Part shown: one piece after another, positions 34,498 to 44,400 of the stretch
Position numbering within the stretch: the stretch's first letter is position 1
Layout: each line of letters opens with the position of its first letter
Assembly (NCBI GenBank): GCA_919901855.1
Contig: CAKKQC010000021.1
Span: forward strand, 186,001 to 250,000
DNA: 64,000 nucleotides
Reading direction: 5' to 3'
From: a bacterium
GTDB lineage: Bacteria; Oederibacteriota; CAKKQC01
The notes under the pieces: model-generated
What the model was told of the DNA's origin: nothing
Database searches by the model: none
Seen by the model: the letters and a program-made list of their open reading frames with translations, nothing else
Position numbers and translations under genes: made by a program

Positions 34498-36014
34498 AGT
34501 ACCGGAATCCCGTCCTGTCCGGGTTCCATCCCGACCCCAGCGTCTGCCGGGTGGGGCGGGACTTCTACCTCGTCACCAGCAGCTTCGAGTACTTTCCCGG
34601 GGTCCCCGTCTTCCACAGCCGCGACCTGGTGCATTGGGACCAGCTCGGGCACTGCCTGACCCGGGAAAGCCAGCTGCCCCTCAGGAAGGCTGGCGCCTCC
34701 CAGGGCGTCTTTGCGCCCACGATCCGGCACCACCGGGGTCTGTTCTACATGACCACGACCAACGTGAGCGCCGGAGGGAACTTCATCGTCACCGCGAACC
34801 ACCCGGCTGGTCCCTGGTCCGAGCCGGTCATGGTTAGGCAGGAGGGTATCGACCCGTCACTCTTCTTCGACGACGACGGGAGCGTTTACTACACGACCTC
34901 TCGGGATGGGGCGTTGCAGAGCCGCATCGATGTGAAGACCGGCGCGTTGCTGACCGAGCCGAAGGTGGTGTGGCCGGGTACCGGGGGCCAGTATCCTGAA
35001 GCCCCCCATCTCTACCGCCGACGTGAGTGGTATTACCTCATGATCGCCGAAGGCGGCACGGAGTATGGGCACATGGTGACGATCGCCCGGAGCACGAGCC
35101 CTTGGGGGCCGTTTACGCCCTGCCCGCGCAACCCCATCCTGACGCACCGGAGTTTCCGGAGTCCGATTCAGGTCTTGGGACATGCCGACCTGGTCGAAGC
35201 CGAGTCGGGCGAATGGTCTGCGGTGTTCCTCGGGGTCCGCCCGGTGGGGTATCCGCCCTGCTATCACCTGGGGCGCGAAACCTTCCTGAGCCCGGTCACT
35301 TGGGCCGAGGACGGTTTCCCGGTCATCGGCCAGCAGGGCAGAATCGAGCTGGAGATGGAATCGTCCCTGGAGCCCGCGCCGGGGCCAGCGGCGGCCGCGC
35401 GCGACGATTTTGATTCACTCACGCTGGGTCCCCAATGGAACTTCCTTCGCAACCCGGATCCCGCATGCTACTCGCTTGCGGAGCGCCCAAGCCATCTCCG
35501 CCTGCGGGGCTCCGCGCACGGCCTCGGTGACATCGCCTCCCCGGCCTGGGTGGGCCGGCGCCAGCGTCATTTCTCGCTGCGCGCGGCGGCATGCCTTGAA
35601 TTCAGCCCGGAGACCGAGAACGAGGAGGCCGGTCTGGTGGCCAGGATGAACGAGACCCACCACTACGAGATCTTCGTCACCCGCCGCGGAACCATGGACT
35701 GCGTGGTCCTGCGCCGCCGGATCGGCAGCCTCCATGCCGAAGTGGCCTGTGAACCCTTGTCCGCGGGGACCACGTCGCGAATTATCCTGGCCATCGACGC
35801 GGACCGGGAACGGTACCGCTTCCTCTATGGCGCCGCGGAAGGCGGCTTGAAATGTCTGGGCCAGGGCGAGACCCGCTACCTCTCGACGGAAGTCGCGGGG
35901 GGCTTCACGGGCGTCTATCTCGCCATGTACGCCAGCGGCAACGGCTCGCCCTGCAAGAGACCCGCGGATTTCGACTGGTTCGACTATCAAGAACACGACG
36001 AGCCGTCGCGATAG
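34494..36014 (+). CDS. GH43 beta-xylosidase / arabinofuranosidase with C-terminal beta-sandwich
   Basis: The 506-residue protein starts at an ATG overlapping the previous stop (ATGA). It has no signal peptide. The propeller begins at once: NPVLSGFHPDPSV with the catalytic base Asp14, FYLVTSSFEYFPGVPVFHSRD, GVFAPTIRHHRG and GQYPEAPHLYRR with the likely acid Glu. The last 180 residues form the DUF1349-like domain usual for this GH43 branch (EEAGLVARMNETHHYEIFV). It would trim xylose or arabinose from oligosaccharides in the cytoplasm. It forms an operon with the GH29 and GH-A genes. Confidence 0.9.
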   Translation: MKYRNPVLSGFHPDPSVCRVGRDFYLVTSSFEYFPGVPVFHSRDLVHWDQLGHCLTRESQLPLRKAGASQGVFAPTIRHHRGLFYMTTTNVSAGGNFIVTANHPAGPWSEPVMVRQEGIDPSLFFDDDGSVYYTTSRDGALQSRIDVKTGALLTEPKVVWPGTGGQYPEAPHLYRRREWYYLMIAEGGTEYGHMVTIARSTSPWGPFTPCPRNPILTHRSFRSPIQVLGHADLVEAESGEWSAVFLGVRPVGYPPCYHLGRETFLSPVTWAEDGFPVIGQQGRIELEMESSLEPAPGPAAAARDDFDSLTLGPQWNFLRNPDPACYSLAERPSHLRLRGSAHGLGDIASPAWVGRRQRHFSLRAAACLEFSPETENEEAGLVARMNETHHYEIFVTRRGTMDCVVLRRRIGSLHAEVACEPLSAGTTSRIILAIDADRERYRFLYGAAEGGLKCLGQGETRYLSTEVAGGFTGVYLAMYASGNGSPCKRPADFDWFDYQEHDEPSR

Positions 36015-36047
36015 AGTGCGGCGAGAATGACCAGGAGGACTTGGCGC

Positions 36048-36073
36048 TGCGATTCCCAGGATGATGCCGGCGG
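36048..36073 (+). repeat. Fragment of GH29/F5-8 domain in intergenic region
   Basis: These 26 bases match 31762-31787 at 25 of 26 positions. They lie in the 212-base gap between the GH43 and GH95 genes. The rest of the gap (36015-36226) contains an open frame of unknown origin but no recognisable gene, so this looks like debris from a second F5/8-type domain. Confidence 0.6.
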
Positions 36074-36226
36074 AAGCGGAGGACGGGACGCACGGGGGTC
36101 GGCGCGCGTGTTCAGTCTGGCGCTGGGCCTCGTCACCTCCGGCGCGTGGGACGGGCGCATCTTTCTCGAGACCCTCACTTCGGACCTGGACCGCGTGATG
36201 GTGACGAGACGGGTTCACTGCGGAGA

Positions 36227-38512
36227 ATGACCGGCCTGATGGGAGGGGCAGCGGCGATCGCACTGACGATCTGGTCGGACCAGCCGGCGCGCGATCCGAT
36301 CACGGAGGGCTATCCGGTCGGGAACGGCCGGCTGGGGGCGCTGGTGTGCGGCGGTACGGAGGAGGAGCGGCTGGTCCTGTGCGAGAGCTCGCTCTTTGCC
36401 GGCGGCCCCTACGACCAGGTCAACCCGGAGGGACGCGCGACGCTGGCCCGCATCAGGGAGTTGATCTTCGCGGGAAGGAACCGCGAGGCGGGGGAGCTGG
36501 CGGACGCCCGGTTCATGTCCCGGCCTTTGCGCCAGATGCCCTATGAGACGCTGGGCAACCTCCATATCGAGTTCCCCGGACACGCGGCCGCGACCGGCTA
36601 CCGCCGCGAGCTCGACCTGGACGAGGCGGCCGTCAGGATCAGCTACGACCTGAACGGCACGCGCTTCACCCGGGAATGCTTCGCCAGCGCGCCGGACGGG
36701 GTGCTGGTGGTGGTCCTGCGGGCGGTGGGGCCGGGCAGTCTCGATTGCAGCCTGTTCCTCGACACTCCGCACGTCGAGCACGGCGAGCGGGCCGTGCCGG
36801 GCGGGCTGATCATGGGGGGCCGGAACGAAAGCCGCGAGGGAGTCGCGGACGCGCTCGCGTGGGAGGCGCGGATCGCCGTGCGCGCGGAGGGCGGGACCGT
36901 CGAGGCCCGCGGCGCCCGCCTGGGCATCAGGGGCGCCTCGTCGGCCGTCATCCTCGTCGCGATGGCGACGTCGTACCGGTCGTTCAGGGACGTCACGGCG
37001 GATCCGGCGCGGCTCAACGGGGAGACCCTCGCAGCCGCCGGGCGCTTCGGCGCGGACGATCTGCGCGCTCGTCATCGCGCGGACTACCGGGCGCTGTTCC
37101 GGCGGTTCGCGATCCGCCTCGGCGGGGAGACGGGCCCGGACAAGCCGACGGCCTCCCGGCGCGAGCACTCCGGGGACGACCCCGCGCTGGCCGCGCTGTA
37201 CGTGCAGTTCGCCCGCTATCTCATGATCGCGAGCTCGCGGCCCGGCGGCCAGCCCGCGGGGCTCCAGGGGCTGTGGGTGGACGGCCTCGATCCGCCGTGG
37301 GGCGCGAAGTACACGATCAACATCAACACCGAGATGAACTACTGGCTCGCCGAACCCGCGGACCTTCCGGAATGCGTGGAGCCCTTGGCGGCGATGGTGC
37401 ACGATCTGGCGGAGGCGGGGAGACACACGGCCGTTGCGCTCTACGGCGCCCGGGGCTGGGTGGCGCATCACAACACCGACGTGTGGCGGGCCAGCGGGCC
37501 GATTGACGGGGCCCGGTGGGGCCTGTGGCCCATGGGGGGCGCCTGGCTCTGTCTGCACCTGTGGCAGCGCTGGCTTTACGGCGGCGACCGGACGGCGCTG
37601 GCTCGCGATTATCCCGTACTCAAGGGCGCGGCCGAGTTCTTTCTGGACACGCTCGTCAAGGACCCCCGAACGGGGTTCCTGGTCACCTGCCCGTCGCTTT
37701 CGCCGGAGAACGCGATCCCCGGCCAGGCCGACACGGCGCTGTGCGCGGGGCCGTCCATGGACATGAGCATCCTTCGGGACCTCTTCGACGCGGTCGCCGG
37801 GGCTTCGCGCGTGCTGGAGCGCGACGTCGCGTTCCGGGCGAAGGTTCTGGACGCGCGGGCGAGGCTGGCGCCGCTTGCGATAGGGAAGGCGGGCCAGCTC
37901 CAGGAATGGCAGGAGGACTGGGACCTCGAGGCGCCCGAACGGGGTCACCGCCATGTCTCCCACCTGTTCGCCCTGCATCCCAGCGCGCAGATCACGCTCC
38001 TCGCGACCCCGGATCTCGCCGCCGCGGCGCGAAAGTCCCTCGAGCTGCGCGGTGACGCGGGCACGGGCTGGAGCCTGGCCTGGAAGGTCAACTTCTGGGC
38101 TCGCCTGCACGACGGCGAGCGTTCCCACCGGCTCCTGGCGATGCTGCTGCAGCCTGAGCGGAGCTACCCCAACCTGTTTGATGCCCATCCGCCATTCCAG
38201 ATTGACGGCAACTTCGGCGGGGCGGCGGGGATCCTGGAGATGCTGGTCCAGAGCCACGCGCTGGACGGCCGGGGCGGTTTCGTCATACACCTGTTGCCGG
38301 CGCTTCCCCCGGCGTGGCCTTCGGGTTCGGTCCGCGGCCTGCGCGCGCGCGGCGGTGTCCTGGTGGACCTTGATTGGGAAGCCGGGCGCCTGGCGCGCGC
38401 CGTCCTCACCGCGAAGGAGCGGCGGGATCAGGCGGTGCGCGTCGGCGGAGTCACCCGCCGCGTCATCCTGGAGCCCGGCATCCCGACGGAGGTGTCCGTG
38501 CCGGGCGAGTGA
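36227..38512 (+). CDS. GH95 alpha-L-fucosidase
   Basis: The 761-residue protein matches GH95 (alpha-1,2-L-fucosidase or alpha-L-galactosidase). The beta-sandwich starts at once ([33 protein letters not shown]). The helical catalytic domain includes [15 protein letters not shown], which carries the conserved Asn pair that activates water. Also present are SPENAIPG and the Asp in [16 protein letters not shown]. Length is near the family norm. There is no signal peptide, so it probably works inside the cell on imported fucosylated oligosaccharides. The ATG at 36227 is used; an ATG at 36239 is possible. Confidence 0.9.
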   Translation: MTGLMGGAAAIALTIWSDQPARDPITEGYPVGNGRLGALVCGGTEEERLVLCESSLFAGGPYDQVNPEGRATLARIRELIFAGRNREAGELADARFMSRPLRQMPYETLGNLHIEFPGHAAATGYRRELDLDEAAVRISYDLNGTRFTRECFASAPDGVLVVVLRAVGPGSLDCSLFLDTPHVEHGERAVPGGLIMGGRNESREGVADALAWEARIAVRAEGGTVEARGARLGIRGASSAVILVAMATSYRSFRDVTADPARLNGETLAAAGRFGADDLRARHRADYRALFRRFAIRLGGETGPDKPTASRREHSGDDPALAALYVQFARYLMIASSRPGGQPAGLQGLWVDGLDPPWGAKYTININTEMNYWLAEPADLPECVEPLAAMVHDLAEAGRHTAVALYGARGWVAHHNTDVWRASGPIDGARWGLWPMGGAWLCLHLWQRWLYGGDRTALARDYPVLKGAAEFFLDTLVKDPRTGFLVTCPSLSPENAIPGQADTALCAGPSMDMSILRDLFDAVAGASRVLERDVAFRAKVLDARARLAPLAIGKAGQLQEWQEDWDLEAPERGHRHVSHLFALHPSAQITLLATPDLAAAARKSLELRGDAGTGWSLAWKVNFWARLHDGERSHRLLAMLLQPERSYPNLFDAHPPFQIDGNFGGAAGILEMLVQSHALDGRGGFVIHLLPALPPAWPSGSVRGLRARGGVLVDLDWEAGRLARAVLTAKERRDQAVRVGGVTRRVILEPGIPTEVSVPGE

Positions 38513-38593
38513 GGCCGGGGGCACGCCTCGGGCATTTCGCGCGCGTTCGTGAGGGCAATGGGGGGCGTAGTGCGGAGCGATGTTGTGGAAGCG

Positions 38594-38615
38594 CCTTGGT
38601 ACCATGGAACCTTGG
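38594..38615. promoter_or_regulatory. Three CCWTGG boxes at 8-bp period upstream of ABC importer
   Basis: CCTTGG (38594), CCATGG (38602) and CCTTGG (38610) follow one another with 2-base gaps (TA, AA). The repeat period of 8 bp lies about 50 bases before the ABC binding-protein gene. It may be an operator. The rest of the 150-base gap shows only the ribosome-binding site. Confidence 0.4.
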
Positions 38616-38662
38616 GCGAGGAACGAGGCCGCAGGACTTTCAAGGAAAGGGAGGGGTGACCG

Positions 38663-39619
38663 ATGAGATTGAAGCGAGGAATGCTGGCGTGCGCGGCCGC
38701 GGTGGCGGTGCTGGGCGCGGGGTGCGGAAAAGCGGGCGGGGATAAGCTCAACGTCGCCTTCGTGACCAACAACGCGTCGGACTTCTGGACGATCGCCCGG
38801 GCGGGGTGCAACAAGGCGGTGTCTGAACTGCCCGGAGTGGGGCTGGAGTTCCAGATTCCGTCGGACGGCTCGGCGGCGACGCAGAAGCGGATCCTGGATG
38901 ACCTGCTGGCGAAGGGTATCCGGGGCGTCGCGATCAGCCCCGTGGATCCGGCCAACCAGACGCTCCTGCTCAACGAGGTGGCCAGGAAGGCGTTGCTGGT
39001 GACCCAGGATAGCGATGCGCCTCAGAGCGATCGCGCGTGCTACATCGGCACGGACAACGTGGCCGCGGGGCGGCAGGCGGGGGACCTCATCAAGCGGTTC
39101 CTGCCGCGGGGCGGAAGGATCATGGTGTTCGTGGGCACGCTGGACGCGCAGAACGCGCGGGAGCGGTTGGAGGGGATCAAGCAGGCGATTAAGGGGAGCG
39201 CGGTGCGGATCGTGGACGTGCGGACCGACGAAACGGACCGGGTTCGGGCCAAGGCGAACGTGCTCGACGCGCTGGTGAAGTACCCCGGCTTGGCCTGCCT
39301 GGTCGGGCTCTGGAGCTACAACGGCCCGGCGATCCTGAACGCGGTCAAGGAGTCGGGAAAAACGGGCAGGATCGGAATCGTGTGCTTCGACGAGGAGGAG
39401 GAGACGCTGGAAGGAGTCCGGTCCGGCGCGATCTTCGCCACGGTCGTTCAGCAACCGTACGAGTTCGGCTACCGGGCCGTGCACCTCATGGCGAAAGTCT
39501 TGCAGGGCGACAAGTCCGCGATACCCGCGAGCCGGAAGATCATCGTCCCCACGCTCGCGATCTCGAAGGATGGCGTGGACGAGTTCGCGGCGCGCCTCAA
39601 AGTTCTCCGTGGCAGATGA
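38663..39619 (+). CDS. Sugar ABC transporter substrate-binding lipoprotein
   Basis: The 318-residue protein has a lipoprotein signal with LGAG-C at Cys22. The rest has the ribose/galactose-binding fold of cluster B (periplasmic binding protein type 1): VAFVTNNASDFWTIARAGC, GVAISPVDPANQ, GTDNVAAGRQAGDLIKR, FDEEEETLEGVRSGAI. It would capture a monosaccharide or small sugar and deliver it to the permease. An AAGGGAGGGG ribosome-binding site precedes the ATG. Its stop overlaps the ATP-binding gene, forming a three-gene importer. Confidence 0.95.
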   Translation: MRLKRGMLACAAAVAVLGAGCGKAGGDKLNVAFVTNNASDFWTIARAGCNKAVSELPGVGLEFQIPSDGSAATQKRILDDLLAKGIRGVAISPVDPANQTLLLNEVARKALLVTQDSDAPQSDRACYIGTDNVAAGRQAGDLIKRFLPRGGRIMVFVGTLDAQNARERLEGIKQAIKGSAVRIVDVRTDETDRVRAKANVLDALVKYPGLACLVGLWSYNGPAILNAVKESGKTGRIGIVCFDEEEETLEGVRSGAIFATVVQQPYEFGYRAVHLMAKVLQGDKSAIPASRKIIVPTLAISKDGVDEFAARLKVLRGR

Positions 39620-41133
39620 TCCCTGGCGGGGCGGACCATCCCCTTCTTGAGGTCCGTGGGGTAACCAAGCGGTTTCCCGGCGTTCTGGCCCTCGACGGCG
39701 TGAACCTTACGGTCAAGGCCGGAGAGGTGGTGGGACTGGTCGGGGAAAACGGGGCGGGCAAGTCCACGCTCATGAACCTCTTGGGCGGTGTCCACCAGCC
39801 CGACGCGGGCTCGATTGTCATCGACGGCCGGCCGGTCGAGATCCGGTCCGCGCGCGCCTCGATCGCGCTGGGAATCGGGTTCATCCACCAGGAGTTGACG
39901 GTACTGGACAACCTGGACGCGCCGGGGAACATCCTGCTGGGACGCGAGCCGGTGCGCGGCGGTCCGTTGCGGCTCCTGGATCGCGCGGCGATGCTTTCGG
40001 CGGCGCGGGAACCGCTGGCGCGCCTGGGGATCGCGGCTTCCCCCGGCGTGCCGCTCAGGGACCTTTCGCTCGCCCAGCGGCAGATGGTCGAGATCGCCAA
40101 GGTCCTTTCGAGGCATGCCCGCCTGATCATCATGGACGAGCCCACCAGCCGGCTCACTCCGGCGGAGACGGACCGGCTGCTTGCGGTGGTACGCGACCTG
40201 AAGGCGCAAGGAGCGGGCGTGATCCTGATCTCGCACCGGCTCGGGGAGGTCGGGGCGTGCGCGGACCGGGTGGTGGTCCTGCGGGACGGACGCAACGCGG
40301 GCGAGCTGGCGCGCCAGGAGATCTCTCACGACCGGATGGTCCGGCTCATGGTCGGGCGGGAGCTGGCCCGGGCTCCCGCGCGGGCGGCCCTGCCGGAGCG
40401 GGCCCCGGCGCTCGAGGTGCGGGGGTTGGTGGTCCGGGCCCGGCCGCAGTGCGCGGTGAGCTTCGAGGTGGCCGCCGGGGAGATCCTGGGACTCGCGGGG
40501 CTCGTGGGGGCGGGGCGCTCGGAGCTGGCGCAGGCGCTGTTCGGGATCGATCCTCCGCTCGCGGGGGACATCCTCGTGGACGGCCGGCCGGTCGCGGTTC
40601 GCTTCCCCCGTGACGCGATCGCGGCGGGGATCGCGCTCGTTCCCGAGGACCGGCACACCGCGGGGCTCGTCGTGGAAATGACGGTGCGGGAGAACCTGAC
40701 GCTTGCCTGCCTCGGGCAGTTCACGAGGATTGGGCTGATCCGGGCGAAGCCGGAGAAGGATTTCGCCCGCGGTCGGTGCGCGGCGCTCGCGATCCGGACG
40801 CCCTCGGTGGAGGCTCCGGTTCAAAGCCTGAGCGGCGGCAACCAGCAGAAGGTCGCGGTCGGCAAGTGGCTTTCCCCCCCTCCCCGGGTACTGATCCTGG
40901 ACGAGCCGACGCGGGGGGTTGACGTGGGGGCGAAGGCCGAGATCTATTCCCTCATGCGGGATCTGGTGGAAGGAGGCGTCGGAATACTGATGATCAGCTC
41001 CGACATGGAGGAGGTGCTGGGGGTCAGCGACCGGGTTGCGGTGATGCACGAGGGACGGCTCGCGGGAGTCCTGGGGCGCGACGCGTTCGGGGAGGAGGCG
41101 GTGATGCGACTGGCGGTGGGGAGCGCGGGATGA
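39616..41133 (+). CDS. Sugar ABC transporter ATP-binding protein (two ABC domains)
   Basis: A 505-residue ribose/galactose-type ATPase with two ABC domains. The first has Walker A GENGAGKST, the LSLAQRQMVEI signature region and Walker B LIIMDEPTS. The second has the degenerate Walker A (GAGRSE) typical of this family, plus LSGGNQQKVAVGKW and LILDEPTRGVD. It starts at an ATG inside the previous stop (ATGA). It couples ATP hydrolysis to import with the permease that follows. Confidence 0.95.
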   Translation: MIPGGADHPLLEVRGVTKRFPGVLALDGVNLTVKAGEVVGLVGENGAGKSTLMNLLGGVHQPDAGSIVIDGRPVEIRSARASIALGIGFIHQELTVLDNLDAPGNILLGREPVRGGPLRLLDRAAMLSAAREPLARLGIAASPGVPLRDLSLAQRQMVEIAKVLSRHARLIIMDEPTSRLTPAETDRLLAVVRDLKAQGAGVILISHRLGEVGACADRVVVLRDGRNAGELARQEISHDRMVRLMVGRELARAPARAALPERAPALEVRGLVVRARPQCAVSFEVAAGEILGLAGLVGAGRSELAQALFGIDPPLAGDILVDGRPVAVRFPRDAIAAGIALVPEDRHTAGLVVEMTVRENLTLACLGQFTRIGLIRAKPEKDFARGRCAALAIRTPSVEAPVQSLSGGNQQKVAVGKWLSPPPRVLILDEPTRGVDVGAKAEIYSLMRDLVEGGVGILMISSDMEEVLGVSDRVAVMHEGRLAGVLGRDAFGEEAVMRLAVGSAG

Positions 41134-42098
41134 GCCGCAAGGAGTTGGCCCTCGCGCTTCTGCTCGCCGTGCTGTGCGCGGCGACCGCGGCGCTCAACCC
41201 GCGGTTCCTGGGGGTGGACAATCTTCAGAACATGGCCCGCCTGACCGGGCTGTTCGGCATCTTCAGCATCGGGCTCGGGGCGGCGATCATCACGGGGGGG
41301 ATCGACCTTTCGGTGGGCTCGTTGTTCGCGCTCCAGGGCGTTCTGCTGGCGATGGCCCTGCGCGAGTGGAACTGGGGCTGGGCGGTCGCGGTGGCGGCGG
41401 CGCTGGCGGGGCCGGCCGCGCTGGGCTGGCTGCACGGCTGGCTGGTGGTGCGGATGCGGCTACAGCCGTTCATCGTGACGCTGTGCGGCCTCCTCGTGTA
41501 CCGCGGCGCGGCACGGTTCCTGGCGAACGATGAGACCAAGGGCTTCGGGAGCGGGAACTTCGGGCCCCTGCGGGCGCTGGCCGCCGGCGACGTACTGGGC
41601 GTGCCGATGTCCTTCGTCCTGCTGCTGGCGGTGGCGGCCGTAACGGGTGTCCTCCTGAACCGCTCGGTGTACGGGCGCTGGCTCCTGGCGACCGGGCGCA
41701 ACGAAGAGGCGGCGCGTTATTCGGGCGTTCCCACGGCGCGCGTGATCATGGGCGCGTACGTGGTCTCCGGTGCGCTGGCGGGCGTTTCGGGAATCCTGAT
41801 CGCGTTCTACACCAACTCGATCTCTCCCGCCTCCCACGGCAACTTCTACGAGTTGTACGGCATTGCCGCGGCCGTCCTGGGCGGCTGTACCCTGCGCGGC
41901 GGCGAGGGCTCCGTGACCGGTATCGTGATCGGCACCGCGATCCTGCAGGTGCTTCAGAACCTGGTCAACCTTCTGGGCATTCCCAGCTCCCTCAACTTCG
42001 CGGTGATGGGGGCGGTCATCCTGCTCGGCGTCCTCGCCGACGAGCTGGTGGGGAGGTGGAGGCCGGGAGGCGGGGGCGGGCGGCCCAACTCGACTTGA
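41130..42098 (+). CDS. Sugar ABC transporter permease
   Basis: The 322-residue permease has about eight to ten hydrophobic segments and the motifs of the ribose/galactose permease family: GIDLSVGSLFALQGV, PFIVTLCGLLVYRGAARF, GNEEAARYSGV-like cytoplasmic loop and AAAVLGGCTLRGGEGSVTG. It starts by ATGA overlap with the ATPase gene. It forms the membrane channel of the importer. Confidence 0.95.
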   Translation: MSRKELALALLLAVLCAATAALNPRFLGVDNLQNMARLTGLFGIFSIGLGAAIITGGIDLSVGSLFALQGVLLAMALREWNWGWAVAVAAALAGPAALGWLHGWLVVRMRLQPFIVTLCGLLVYRGAARFLANDETKGFGSGNFGPLRALAAGDVLGVPMSFVLLLAVAAVTGVLLNRSVYGRWLLATGRNEEAARYSGVPTARVIMGAYVVSGALAGVSGILIAFYTNSISPASHGNFYELYGIAAAVLGGCTLRGGEGSVTGIVIGTAILQVLQNLVNLLGIPSSLNFAVMGAVILLGVLADELVGRWRPGGGGGRPNST

Positions 42099-42116
42099 TA
42101 GGATCGAATCAATTCG
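42099..42116 (+). promoter_or_regulatory. -10 box (TAGGAT) followed by inverted repeat
   Basis: TAGGAT (42099-42104) lies right after the permease stop. It is followed directly by a perfect inverted repeat CGAAT-CA-ATTCG (42105-42116). This would place an operator over the transcription start of the dehydrogenase genes. Confidence 0.4.
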
Positions 42117-42132
42117 GACGAGGAGGAGGACA

Positions 42133-43224
42133 ATGGATATCCCGCGGAAGATGAAGGGTGCCGTTCTGCCCGGGAACAGCGCCGTCGTGATCAGGGAATA
42201 CGACGTGCCCGAACCCGGGCATGGCGAAGTGCTCATCAGGATCAAGTCGTCCACGATCTGCGGGAGCGACATCCGCGCGATATACCGCGAGCACCTGGGC
42301 AAGGGGCCGGAGGGGTACCGGGGGGTGATCGCGGGCCACGAGCCGTGCGGGCAGATCGTCCGTGCCGGCCCGGGGATGCGCCGGTTCAAGGAGGGCGACC
42401 GGGTCATCGTCTACCACATCTCGGGGTGCGGGGTGTGCTACGACTGCCGGCGCGGCTACATGATCAGTTGCACGAGCCCGGAGTTCCGCCGAGCCTACGG
42501 GTGGCAGAGGGACGGCGGGATGGCGGAGTACATGCTCGCGGAGGAGAAGGACCTGGTCGCCCTTCCCGGGTTCCTGACCTACACCGACGGCGCGCAGGTC
42601 GCGTGCGGCTTCGGGACGGCGTACGAGGGCCTGCGGAAGGTCGGCGTGTCGGGCGACGATGCGGTGCTGGTGACGGGTCTCGGGCCGGTGGGGCTCGCGA
42701 CCCTGATGCTCGCCAAGGCGATGGGGGCGCGGATGCTGATAGGCGCCGACGTGGTCCCCGAGCGCCTCGACCTCGCGCGGCGGCTGGGCCTCGCCCGCCA
42801 CGTCCTCGTGTCCGGCCCGGACACCGTCGGCGAGGTCAGGAAGATCACGGGCGGGGCGGGCTGCGAGCGGACCGTCGACTGCTCCGCCAACGACCAGGCG
42901 CGCCTCCTCTGCATCCAGGCGGCGCGGAGGTGGGGCCGGATATGCTTCATCGGCGAGGGGGGGACGGTGTCCTTCCAGCCCAGTCCGGACATCATCCACG
43001 ACCAGAAGAGGATATACGGGAGCTGGGTGACCAGCACCTGGCTGATGGAGGAGCTGGCGGAGCGGCTGGCGGCGTGGGAGCTGCACCCCGACGCCCTCGT
43101 GACGCACCGGTTCCCGCTGGGCCGGGCCGGAGACGCCTACGCCCTCATGGCGGGCGGGAAGTGCGGCAAGGTCGCCGTCGCCTTCGACGAGGAACTGGCC
43201 CCGGCCGGGAAGGGGGCGGCATGA
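42133..43224 (+). CDS. Zinc-dependent alcohol/polyol dehydrogenase (MDR family)
   Basis: This 363-residue medium-chain dehydrogenase has the catalytic zinc site (ICGSDIRAIYRE, AGHEPCGQIV), the four-cysteine structural zinc loop (CGVCYDCRRGYMISC) and the NAD(P)-binding GLGPVGLATLML motif. It is likely to oxidise a sugar, polyol or aldose in the cytoplasm. GAGGAGGAGGA precedes the ATG by about 3 bases. It overlaps the aldo/keto reductase gene and lies behind the ABC importer, so it probably handles the imported sugar. Confidence 0.9.
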   Translation: MDIPRKMKGAVLPGNSAVVIREYDVPEPGHGEVLIRIKSSTICGSDIRAIYREHLGKGPEGYRGVIAGHEPCGQIVRAGPGMRRFKEGDRVIVYHISGCGVCYDCRRGYMISCTSPEFRRAYGWQRDGGMAEYMLAEEKDLVALPGFLTYTDGAQVACGFGTAYEGLRKVGVSGDDAVLVTGLGPVGLATLMLAKAMGARMLIGADVVPERLDLARRLGLARHVLVSGPDTVGEVRKITGGAGCERTVDCSANDQARLLCIQAARRWGRICFIGEGGTVSFQPSPDIIHDQKRIYGSWVTSTWLMEELAERLAAWELHPDALVTHRFPLGRAGDAYALMAGGKCGKVAVAFDEELAPAGKGAA

Positions 43225-44243
43225 AGCCCGGCGACGGCGTGGACCCCGGCCAGGTCCCGTTCCGGACCCTCTACACCGGGGCCAGGATGCCCGGGGTCGG
43301 GCTGGGGACATTCGGGTCCGACCACGCGTCGCCCGCCGCCGTGGGATCCGCGGTTCGCGCCGCCATCCGCGCGGGCTACCGGCACATCGACTGCGCGTCG
43401 GTATACGGCAACGAGGCCGAGGTCGGGGCCGCCATCCGCGAGGCCGTCCGCGACGGCGTCGTGCGGCGCGAGGATCTCTGGATAACCTCGAAAGTCTGGA
43501 ACGACATGCACGGGAAGCGGAACGTCATGCTCTCGTGCGCGAGGTCGCTCAGGGACCTCGGACTCGACTACCTCGACATGTGCCTCGTCCACTGGCCGTT
43601 CCCGAACACCCACTCCGCGGGTTGCTCCGTCGACGCCCGGAGCCCCGACGCCCGGGCGTATCTCCACGAGGAGTACATGGAAACCTGGGGGGCGATGGAG
43701 CGGCTGGTGGGCATGGGGATGACAAGGCACGCCGGCACTTCGAACATGACCGTGCCGAAACTCAGGCTGGTGCTCCGGGACGCCCGGATCAGGCCCGCCT
43801 GTGAGGAGATGGAACTGCACCCGCACTTCCAGCAGCAGGAGCTCTTCGACTTCGTGACGGCCAGCGGGATGGTCCCGGTGGGCTATTCCCCCGTCGGCTC
43901 GCCAGCGCGGCCGGAGCGGGACAGGACGCCGGACGACACGGTCGACGTCGAGGACCCCGTCGTGAGGAGGATCGCGGCGGCGCATGGGATCCACCCGGCG
44001 ACGCTGTGCGTGAAGTGGGGGGCGCAGCGGGGCCATGTGCCCATCCCCTTCACCACCAGCCTGGCCCACGGCCTCGAGAACCTGCGGTGCGTGACAACCC
44101 CGCCCCTGAGCGCGGCCGAGATGGAGGCAATCGCGGGCATCGACAGGAACTGCCGGCTCATCAAGGGCCACGTCTTCCTGTGGAAGGACGGCCAGACCTG
44201 GGAGGCCCTCTGGGACACGGACGGAAGGATCACCCCGCCGTAG
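43221..44243 (+). CDS. Aldo/keto reductase
   Basis: The 340-residue protein has the AKR catalytic tetrad: D57, Y62 (CASVYGNE), the Lys in TSKVWN and the His in LVHWPF. It has the (alpha/beta)8 barrel order, and ends with the usual GLENLRCVT and FLWKDGQ region. It uses NAD(P)H to reduce aldoses or ketones. Its ATG overlaps the dehydrogenase stop. Together they could interconvert an aldose, its polyol and its ketose. The right-hand repeat copy begins 25 bases after its stop. Confidence 0.9.
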   Translation: MKPGDGVDPGQVPFRTLYTGARMPGVGLGTFGSDHASPAAVGSAVRAAIRAGYRHIDCASVYGNEAEVGAAIREAVRDGVVRREDLWITSKVWNDMHGKRNVMLSCARSLRDLGLDYLDMCLVHWPFPNTHSAGCSVDARSPDARAYLHEEYMETWGAMERLVGMGMTRHAGTSNMTVPKLRLVLRDARIRPACEEMELHPHFQQQELFDFVTASGMVPVGYSPVGSPARPERDRTPDDTVDVEDPVVRRIAAAHGIHPATLCVKWGAQRGHVPIPFTTSLAHGLENLRCVTTPPLSAAEMEAIAGIDRNCRLIKGHVFLWKDGQTWEALWDTDGRITPP

Positions 44244-44268
44244 TCGGGAAGCGCCACACATTGGGACC

Positions 44269-44346
44269 CCGTCGTACTTCGTGAGGGCGTATCGCCGGGT
44301 CCACGGTGTCACTCCTGGCGATTTCGTGCGGCGCCGCTCCGCCTGA
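44269..44346 (+). pseudogene. AraC regulator 3' fragment
   Basis: Twenty-five codons plus stop, PSYFVRAYRRVHGVTPGD..., match the end of the AraC protein at 18417-19346 with a few substitutions. The last residues diverge (FVRRRSA instead of LVQGRSA). Nothing upstream of 44269 belongs to AraC, so the fragment was carried by a duplication. Confidence 0.85.
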
Positions 44347-44367
44347 CGGGAAGGGAACTTCCGTAGA

Positions 44368-44397
44368 AAAGTACCATCGTTCGGCATGAAAGTGCCA
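44368..44397 (+). promoter_or_regulatory. AraC-type operator, right copy
   Basis: AAAGTACCA (44368-44376) and AAAGTGCCA (44389-44397) start 21 bp apart, as in the left copy. The TGGCA-N6-TGCCA arms are changed only at the edge base. It is placed to control the giant cysteine-rich protein gene. Confidence 0.65.
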
Positions 44398-44400
44398 TGA

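Noticed and set aside
36015-36226. Possible small gene between GH43 and GH95
   Set aside because: The only recognisable piece is a 26-bp copy from the GH29 gene; the rest shows no start, ribosome-binding site or family.
36215-39484. Minus-strand open frame of over 1000 codons
   Set aside because: It is antisense to the GH95 and ABC binding-protein genes and shows only Arg/Pro-rich low-complexity translation.
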